Source: Bacteroidota bacterium
GTDB lineage: Bacteria; Bacteroidota; Bacteroidia; Bacteroidales; Porphyromonadaceae
NCBI GenBank assembly: GCA_023388555.1
Contig: JAEWGA010000013.1
Coordinates: forward strand, 1-6,220
Direction of reading: 5' to 3'
DNA length: 6,220 bases
Part shown: one piece after another, positions 1-5,353 of the stretch
Layout of the letters: every line of letters starts with the position of its first letter
Numbering within the stretch: the stretch's first letter is position 1
Program-made: the position numbers and the translations under genes
Notes under the pieces: model-generated
Told to the model about the DNA's origin: nothing
The model's database searches: none
Seen by the model: only the letters and a program-made list of their open reading frames with translations

Positions 1-1040
1 ACCCCGATAGCTTGGCTGCCGGCGTTAAGTTTGAAACGGTGGGTCACTTGGCTTCGGTTCTTACCAAGGAGGGCGACATTTATATGATGCAAACCCGTAA
101 CTTCAAGGAGGTGATGCCTAAAACCGGGCAACGTTTTTATTTGCCCATAGAAGGAACACCTAAGTACTACCGCAATATATCCAGCGTGTACTCCACCTTG
201 TTGTTGTCGGATATTGGTGTGTTTAAGGCCGTTTTACATGCCAGCTTTAACAACTTTACACGGCCTGGTTTCTTCAGTAAGCCACTGTACGATAACTACG
301 ACCCCAGCATAGTTTTCACCGGTAGCCCGCACCTGTTTGGCACCTCTTTAGGGTATGCTTATTGGGACCCCAAACTTAAAGCTCCTATTTTTGGCTTCGA
401 TGCCCAAATGAGTACCGTGGATGTGGATGCTAAAGAGGAGAGTGTACAGGGTATCGACCCAGCCAAACTTAACGTAGAGCCTATTTTTGGGGGGTCCTTC
501 TATGGCTCGGGAGCTAACGAAGAGGCTACCTTCTTCCTGTTCCGTAGTTTAGCCGACAAAAAGCACTACCTCTATTACTTTACCCCTAAACAAGGGTGGG
601 GAACGCTTACCAAGCGCGAAGAGGTTACCTCGGCCAAACTGAAAACAGCAACACTTTTTGCAGTGAATAGCGGGCGGTCCGTTTCCAGCGCACCCTACCT
701 GTATTACCTGAGTGGGAATAAGGTGTACGCTTACAACATACAAGCAAAGGAGAACGATAGGGAGATACGCCTGCCTGGTATGGGTACCGACGAAAAGATA
801 ACCTACATGGGGTGCCAGTACTTCTTCGAGGGGAACTCGGACCCTAAGTCGGACTTCGACTACTTTATTGTTGCAACCCAAAAAGGGAATACCTATACGG
901 TGTATATGTACAGCTTGCTGGGCGGTATACCCGATGGAGAGCCTAAAATAAAGTTCTCGGGCGAGGGCCGTTTTGTGGATGTCCAATATGCATCGCCCGA
1001 CTATACCAACCGAAGCAGTCACTCGGTACTTTACCACTAA
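1..1040 (+). CDS. PKD-like family surface lipoprotein, 5'-truncated (C-terminal part)
   Basis: The frame is open back to base 3 with no stop, so the TTG at 12 is not taken as the start; the true start and any signal peptide lie outside the window. About 345 C-terminal residues are visible. They contain repeated aromatic beta-strand blocks such as LYYFTPKQGWG, YLYYLSGNKVYAYN and DYFIVATQKGNTYTVYMY, and a late segment KFSGEGRFVDVQYASP. This regular pattern resembles a beta-propeller and the C-terminal half of Bacteroidota PKD-like family lipoproteins (Pfam PF16407 type). Those proteins usually sit just downstream of SusC/SusD and DUF4843 genes and are thought to act at the cell surface; their ligands are mostly unknown. 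No catalytic motif is visible. The gene ends in TAA at 1038-1040, 24 bp before the next one, which suggests co-transcription. The family call rests on recalled pattern similarity; an unrelated propeller-like surface protein remains possible. Confidence 0.65.
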   Translation, partial: PDSLAAGVKFETVGHLASVLTKEGDIYMMQTRNFKEVMPKTGQRFYLPIEGTPKYYRNISSVYSTLLLSDIGVFKAVLHASFNNFTRPGFFSKPLYDNYDPSIVFTGSPHLFGTSLGYAYWDPKLKAPIFGFDAQMSTVDVDAKEESVQGIDPAKLNVEPIFGGSFYGSGANEEATFFLFRSLADKKHYLYYFTPKQGWGTLTKREEVTSAKLKTATLFAVNSGRSVSSAPYLYYLSGNKVYAYNIQAKENDREIRLPGMGTDEKITYMGCQYFFEGNSDPKSDFDYFIVATQKGNTYTVYMYSLLGGIPDGEPKIKFSGEGRFVDVQYASPDYTNRSSHSVLYH

Positions 1041-1064
1041 AAAAATATAACCCCATAAAGCACT
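1041..1064 (+). promoter_or_regulatory. Intergenic gap with TAAA-type translation start context
   Basis: This is a 24-bp A-rich gap with no GGAGG-like Shine-Dalgarno. A TAAA (1056-1059) sits five bases before the ATG at 1065. A/T-rich elements of this kind at about -7 are typical of Bacteroidota, which make little use of Shine-Dalgarno pairing. No promoter or terminator is evident, in keeping with read-through from the upstream gene. Confidence 0.45.
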
Positions 1065-2513
1065 ATGATTACACGAATCGCCCTGATGCTCTGGAGCACC
1101 TTGTTGGTGCTGTGCTGTGCTACCAGTTGTCTTACTCAGCCCCAGTTAAAGGATGAGCTGTATGTGTCGCAGGATGCCCTGGACTTCTCGCCCGAGGGCG
1201 GAGAACAGCAACTCCAAGTACTTAGCTCGGCTATGGATTGGACCCCCGCCTCCGCCGATGAAGGCGCCTGGATTACACTCCTGCAAAAGGGCGATTCCTT
1301 ACACGTAACCGTAGCCCAAAACCCTGGTGAAAGCCGTTCCTCATGGATTACCATTCATGCAGGAACGAGCCTTCACAAAATAGCTGTGCGCCAAAAAGCC
1401 AAGCCCAATAACATAGGGCTAAGCCAGGATACCGTGCTGTTTAATGCAACAAATACCGCACCCAAAACAGTAATGGTTACTGGCTTGTATTCCAGCGTGC
1501 AGGTACAAAAAGGAGATCCAGAGCAGGAGGCGTGGTTCGACTTCGCCTGGATGCCGCAGGAAAAACTCCTGAAAATATTCCTTGTGGGCGAACCTCCTAA
1601 AAAGGCGCAAGAGGCTAAAATTGTAGTGCGTACCAGCGATTCCTTAGTGGAGATACCTGTGTGTTATGAAAAGGGCGAGGAGTTCTTCTTCCCAATAATA
1701 CTGCCTACAACGGCAAAGAACCATATTACTACCCTTATAGCGCAGGAAACAAAACGCGGTAACCTGCATGGCTCTACACGAACTACTGCCGATGCACAGG
1801 AGGTTACCATGGTTTCGGCCTACCCTTTGTTTGGCGATGTTACGTACGTGTTCCCCAAGAATGGGTTAGGTACTTACCGCCAAGTGAGTACTTTCTTAAT
1901 GTCGGACAAACAGGACGATATAGCAGCTTACAAAACCTTCCTGCTAACAAAGGGTTTTAAGGTGGACCCAGATAACTCCAATGATGATGAAACCATCATG
2001 ATGTCGGACGATGAGTCCTTTAGAGCGCGGTTGGTTTACTACAACCAAATAACCCAAGTGCTTTTTGAAAAAGAGGCCGGACAAACAGAGGAGTACCCAA
2101 CATTTGAATCCTTCCCCTTTGCCGAAGAGGCTCTAACAGAGCAATGGACGTTGGATAAAGTAAAAAGCTATGAGCAAGGCAAAGGAAATGAACTGCTGAC
2201 AGAGTTCGACCCAACCTACTATTTTGCCAGCGGACTACCCGGGGTAACGTTGTACTACGACTTAGCCGACCAAAAAGTTGCCGAGATAGGTTTTACCTCC
2301 AATAAGATTAGTTATGCTGCGTGGTACTCCAACAGTACAACCTGGAAAATTACCCGTGAGTTTGATGCCTTAATGAAAAAGCACGGCTACAAACTCACGA
2401 CCAAGGAGGGCAACGCCAAAACCTATACCAACACCGAGAAAGGGTTGGCCTTAGATGTGCAGATACTGAATAAAAACCTAATTGTGAGGCTTTATATCCC
2501 CAAGGCCAATTAA
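1065..2513 (+). CDS. BACON-domain lipoprotein with duplicated C-terminal module
   Basis: This 482-residue protein starts at an ATG 24 bp after the previous stop. Residues 1-22 form a lipoprotein signal: a hydrophobic stretch ends in CATSC, with Cys22 the likely lipidated residue. Residues 32-112 match a BACON domain well (LYVSQDALDF, EGG, W59, WITL, LHVTVAQNPGESR, ITIHAGTS, VRQKA). BACON domains are Ig-like surface modules of Bacteroidetes, often tied to carbohydrate or mucin binding. Residues 116-201 look like a second, degenerate copy (LSQDTVLFNA, KTVMVTG, WFDFAW). Residues 205-482 match no family I know but contain a repeated unit (about 286-336 and 428-480). No catalytic motif is apparent. 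It is probably a surface-exposed binding or scaffold protein working with the adjacent lipoproteins; the role is inferred from domain and context only. Confidence 0.85.
   Translation: MITRIALMLWSTLLVLCCATSCLTQPQLKDELYVSQDALDFSPEGGEQQLQVLSSAMDWTPASADEGAWITLLQKGDSLHVTVAQNPGESRSSWITIHAGTSLHKIAVRQKAKPNNIGLSQDTVLFNATNTAPKTVMVTGLYSSVQVQKGDPEQEAWFDFAWMPQEKLLKIFLVGEPPKKAQEAKIVVRTSDSLVEIPVCYEKGEEFFFPIILPTTAKNHITTLIAQETKRGNLHGSTRTTADAQEVTMVSAYPLFGDVTYVFPKNGLGTYRQVSTFLMSDKQDDIAAYKTFLLTKGFKVDPDNSNDDETIMMSDDESFRARLVYYNQITQVLFEKEAGQTEEYPTFESFPFAEEALTEQWTLDKVKSYEQGKGNELLTEFDPTYYFASGLPGVTLYYDLADQKVAEIGFTSNKISYAAWYSNSTTWKITREFDALMKKHGYKLTTKEGNAKTYTNTEKGLALDVQILNKNLIVRLYIPKAN
1920..2072 (+). repeat. Protein-level repeat, copy 1, in BACON lipoprotein (residues 286-336)
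   Basis: The unit runs through YKTFLLTKGFKV, an acidic loop, and ARLVYYNQITQVLFEK. It aligns by eye with copy 2 at 2346-2504: an amphipathic helix ending in KGF/HGY, a variable T/D-rich loop, then two beta strands joined by a YN/LN turn. The similarity is at protein level; no obvious DNA repeat remains, so any duplication is old. Confidence 0.5.
2346..2504 (+). repeat. Protein-level repeat, copy 2, in BACON lipoprotein (residues 428-480)
   Basis: The unit runs through FDALMKKHGYKLTTKEGN, TYTNTEKG, and LDVQILNKNLIVRLYIPK. It matches copy 1 in order and spacing of the helix, loop and two strands. It ends the protein two residues before the stop. The GFTSNK, YAAWYSN stretch just before it may extend the module N-terminally and correspond to YVFPKNGLGTY before copy 1. 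Confidence 0.5.
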
Positions 2514-2540
2514 CCTATGTACCCCGCTTCTTTTTAAGAT
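2514..2540 (+). promoter_or_regulatory. Intergenic gap with TTTTTAAG start context
   Basis: This 27-bp gap has no Shine-Dalgarno. The T-rich run TTTTTAAG (2531-2538) directly precedes the ATG at 2541. No hairpin precedes the T run, so it is not a convincing terminator. It more likely serves as an A/T-rich, weakly structured initiation region. Confidence 0.4.
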
Positions 2541-5330
2541 ATGAAACCTGTTATTTATCCATTAGCTTTTGCTGCTACCGCTTTAGTATTAGGCCTTACG
2601 GGGTGTAAACAAGATTGGAATAGTGTTGCTGTGCCTAACGATACGGTATTGGCTACGGACGTTCCGGCCCAAGCTGTGAATGGTGTGGTGTATGTGTCGT
2701 TGGAAAACGATATTGCATTAAAGCTGTATGCCCAACCCGTTAGAAATTTGCAGGCACTGAAAGCCATAGCGCCAGAGCTTGCCGCAACCCTTGAAACGTT
2801 GCCCAAAGCACAACTAACGCCAGTGTTCACCAAGAACCCACAAATGGAGAAGGCGGAGATAAAGCATAACCTCCATTGGCATTACAAACTCACCTTCGAT
2901 AAGTCCTACCCATTGGCGCAGGTGAGTACGTTGTTAGCGCAAACGCCTGGCATCACCGAGGTGGATTATGCGTACCGTAAACAGAACTTCTTTCCTACAC
3001 CCTACGCTACACTGTTTACAGGCGTGCAAACAGGTGTGAGGTCGGCAAGCGAGGAGCTGCCTTTTAACGACCCTCTGTTGCCTAAGCAGTGGTATTTGCA
3101 CAACGATGGTACCGTTAACTCGAACTTTGTTGCTCGTGCCGATATTAATGTTTTTGAAGCCTGGAAAATAACAACAGGGACGCCTAACGTTATTGTTGCC
3201 GTACTGGATGAGGCTGTGGATTATAGGCACGAGGACCTGCGGGAGGCTATGCTTGTTAATGAACAAGAGCTTAACGGACAGCCTGGCGTTGATGACGATG
3301 GGAATGGCTACATTGATGATGTGTATGGCTGGAACTTCTTTGCCGAATATGGAACGAATGGGACATCGGAGTTCGAGTTTAACGTTCATAGCCATGGTAC
3401 TCATGTGGCCAGTATTGTAGCTGCACGTAATAATAACGGTATTGGGATGTGTGGAATAGCCGGAGGAGATGGTTCGCCAAACTCGGGTGCCAGAATTTTA
3501 GGGGTGCAGCAAATAGGCTCTAAGGAGGAGTATGGGGGCGATATAGCCTCGGCTCTTAAGTATGCTGTGGACCGTGGAGCTGTTATAGCTCAGTGTTCGT
3601 GGATGAACAGCGGGGAAAACGCAAAACGGTTGTCGTCCTACCAACAACATGCAATGGATTACTTCTTGGATAATGCCGGTTGCGACGCTAACGGAAACCA
3701 ACGCCCCGACTCCCCTATGAAGGGCGGTGTTATGATTTTTGCCGCAGGTAACTCCAACACCTCGGAGTTAGTGTACCCCGGAGCTTACAACCGTGTTATA
3801 AGTGTTGCCTCTGCCGGTGGTACCCTTAAACGTGCATGGTATTCCAATTATGGCTCGTATGTGGATATAACCGCCTTTGGTGGAGACCCCGACTACGATG
3901 GCGCCGCCAGCGATATCATTGGTGCTGTGGATGTAGGGCATTATGGCGACGATATAAAATATGGCACTAAACACGGTACTTCGCAGGCTGCCCCACAGGT
4001 GGCTGGTATTGCTGCGTTAGTGCTTTCGGCAAAGGGGGGGATGGGCTTCACCTCGGAGCAACTTATGCAGCGCTTGTTAGGAGCTATCCGCCCCTTCGAT
4101 ATCAATGTTTACAACCCCGATTATAAAGGGATGTTAGGAAGTGGGTACATAGATGCTGCCCGCGCTCTTGACGATGACCAAAATCAGCCCCCCGCGGCAT
4201 CGGCCCTAACGGTGGTAGAGGCGCGTGCTTATGGTATTCACCTTTCTTGGAAAGTGGCTGGTGACCCCGACGACGGTACACCGCTGAAGTACCATTTGTA
4301 TAAGTCCGAATCTCCTATCAATGCCAATAACCTAAAGGATTTAGAGCCTACCGTTATTTTTACCGGTGGAGCACCAGAGGGTACAACAATGGAGTATGCA
4401 TTTAACGATATCCGGATAAATACAACAGTCCATTTTGCCCTTGTGGCAGTGGACCGGTGGGGACATACATCGGCACCAACCATGGCAAGCGGAACAACGA
4501 AAAATAATCCGCCAATAGCGGTTGGTGTTCCTACAGCACCGCTACGCGTAACCGCAACCAACGATGCCCGCTTTACTTTAGAGGTAAAGGACCCCGACGA
4601 CCACTTGTGGACGCATCTGCTTGAAACTTCCCTAAAGGGAATCACGCTGAACCGAAAGGGTAATACCTTAACAGGCGTTATCCGGGCTGTGGAGTCGCTG
4701 GGTGAATACTCTTTTGATATAGTGCTGAAAGATGAAATAGGCGGCGAACAAAAAGTGACGATACCTTTTGTTATTGTATCGAACCAGACGCCCGAAGGAA
4801 CAACCACTGCTCCCAGGAATTACACCATTGCGTTAACGGACTTGGCACAAGGTATAGCATTACCCCAGTATTTTGGCTTTGGCACGGGTAATACCTACAC
4901 CTACTCTGTTTCCGACGATAAAATAGTTTCTGTTACTCAGTTTGGCGATTTGCTGAAACTTAAACCCTTGCGGGAAGGGCATACTACACTTATACTTATA
5001 AGCACCGACCCAACGGGTGAACAACGCCGTGTGTCGGTATCGGTACACGTTACGGACCAGCGTAAAAAAGAAGAAAAAGGCATTAGGCCTTTGACCAGCA
5101 AGCAAATACAACGCTACCTGTTGTTGCAGGGAAGCTCGGATATGGCTAATGCACCAGTACACATACAAGTGACAAACATTTTAGGTGCCGTTGTTTTGGA
5201 TTTGAACAAGACGTTGGCGGCCGACGCTTCGGTGCATATGGACTTAAAGGAGCTGCCCCAAGGACAGTATCACCTTACTGTTACCGCCACAGGTGTACCA
5301 ACGTATAAAGTATTCTTTACCAAACTGTAA
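2541..5330 (+). CDS. S8 (subtilisin-family) serine peptidase, lipoprotein with FN3/Ig-like modules and T9SS-like C-terminus
   Basis: This is a 929-residue secreted endopeptidase. Residues 1-22 are a lipoprotein signal with lipobox LTGC (Cys22). Residues about 45-150 look like an inhibitory propeptide of fervidolysin type (LHWHYKLTF, ITEVDYAYR). The catalytic domain (about 176-545) shows Asp223 (AVLDEAVDYRH), His285 (HSHGTHVA), oxyanion Asn404 (AAGNS) and Ser481 (HGTSQAAPQVAG), so it should be active. DDDGNGYIDD (251-260) is a probable calcium loop. An FN3-like domain follows (about 556-651), then two Ig/cadherin-like domains (about 656-748 and 750-838), a basic linker (RKKEEK, 841-846), and a C-terminal domain resembling the T9SS type A sorting signal (about 848-929). 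It lies between lipoprotein genes and a PorV-like gene in one apparent operon. The ATG at 2541 is fixed by the signal peptide. Peptidase identity is very secure; substrate is unknown, and the sorting-domain call is moderate. Confidence 0.95.
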   Translation: MKPVIYPLAFAATALVLGLTGCKQDWNSVAVPNDTVLATDVPAQAVNGVVYVSLENDIALKLYAQPVRNLQALKAIAPELAATLETLPKAQLTPVFTKNPQMEKAEIKHNLHWHYKLTFDKSYPLAQVSTLLAQTPGITEVDYAYRKQNFFPTPYATLFTGVQTGVRSASEELPFNDPLLPKQWYLHNDGTVNSNFVARADINVFEAWKITTGTPNVIVAVLDEAVDYRHEDLREAMLVNEQELNGQPGVDDDGNGYIDDVYGWNFFAEYGTNGTSEFEFNVHSHGTHVASIVAARNNNGIGMCGIAGGDGSPNSGARILGVQQIGSKEEYGGDIASALKYAVDRGAVIAQCSWMNSGENAKRLSSYQQHAMDYFLDNAGCDANGNQRPDSPMKGGVMIFAAGNSNTSELVYPGAYNRVISVASAGGTLKRAWYSNYGSYVDITAFGGDPDYDGAASDIIGAVDVGHYGDDIKYGTKHGTSQAAPQVAGIAALVLSAKGGMGFTSEQLMQRLLGAIRPFDINVYNPDYKGMLGSGYIDAARALDDDQNQPPAASALTVVEARAYGIHLSWKVAGDPDDGTPLKYHLYKSESPINANNLKDLEPTVIFTGGAPEGTTMEYAFNDIRINTTVHFALVAVDRWGHTSAPTMASGTTKNNPPIAVGVPTAPLRVTATNDARFTLEVKDPDDHLWTHLLETSLKGITLNRKGNTLTGVIRAVESLGEYSFDIVLKDEIGGEQKVTIPFVIVSNQTPEGTTTAPRNYTIALTDLAQGIALPQYFGFGTGNTYTYSVSDDKIVSVTQFGDLLKLKPLREGHTTLILISTDPTGEQRRVSVSVHVTDQRKKEEKGIRPLTSKQIQRYLLLQGSSDMANAPVHIQVTNILGAVVLDLNKTLAADASVHMDLKELPQGQYHLTVTATGVPTYKVFFTKL
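5082..5327 (+). other. T9SS type A-like C-terminal sorting domain of the S8 peptidase
   Basis: Residues about 848-929 of the peptidase include VHIQVTNILGAVVLDL, VHMDLKELPQGQYHLTV, and the terminal YKVFFTKL. The order (strand plus G, 'DL..LP.G.Y.L.V', basic C-terminal strand) matches the type A C-terminal domains that direct cargo through the type IX secretion system of Bacteroidota. The usual N-terminal PNP motif is absent; LLLQGSSD lies where it would be expected. The domain could therefore be a diverged signal or a plain beta-sandwich. Confidence 0.55.
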
Positions 5331-5353
5331 ACCCTACTACCTCTATAAACGCT
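5331..5353 (+). promoter_or_regulatory. Intergenic gap with TAAA-type translation start context
   Basis: This 23-bp gap has no Shine-Dalgarno. A TAAA (5346-5349) lies four bases before the ATG at 5354, much like the TAAA before the gene at 1065. No terminator is seen after the peptidase stop, which supports co-transcription with the PorV-like gene. Confidence 0.45.

Noticed and set aside
12..14. TTG at 12 as the true start of the first gene
   Set aside because: The frame continues open to the window edge, the predicted N-terminus would have no signal peptide, and the protein clearly begins mid-domain.
484..494. TTTTTGGGGGG homopolymer run as a phase-variable site
   Set aside because: The frame reads through it normally (PIFGGS) and the individual runs are only five and six bases.
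549..1037. 162-codon open frame on the - strand
   Set aside because: It is antisense to the PKD-like gene, with no recognisable protein features. The + frame has a clear beta-rich surface-protein pattern.
2531..2538. T-rich run after the BACON gene as a terminator
   Set aside because: There is no GC-rich hairpin before it, and the next start follows immediately.
2934..3404. 156-codon open frame on the - strand
   Set aside because: It is antisense to the peptidase region holding catalytic Asp223 and His285. It is a by-product of coding bias.
4238..4807. 189-codon open frame on the - strand
   Set aside because: It lies wholly inside the S8 peptidase gene opposite its FN3/Ig-like region. The translation shows no domain, signal or family resemblance.
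4860..5168. 102-codon open frame on the - strand
   Set aside because: It is antisense to the C-terminal modules of the peptidase and has no start context or protein-like composition.
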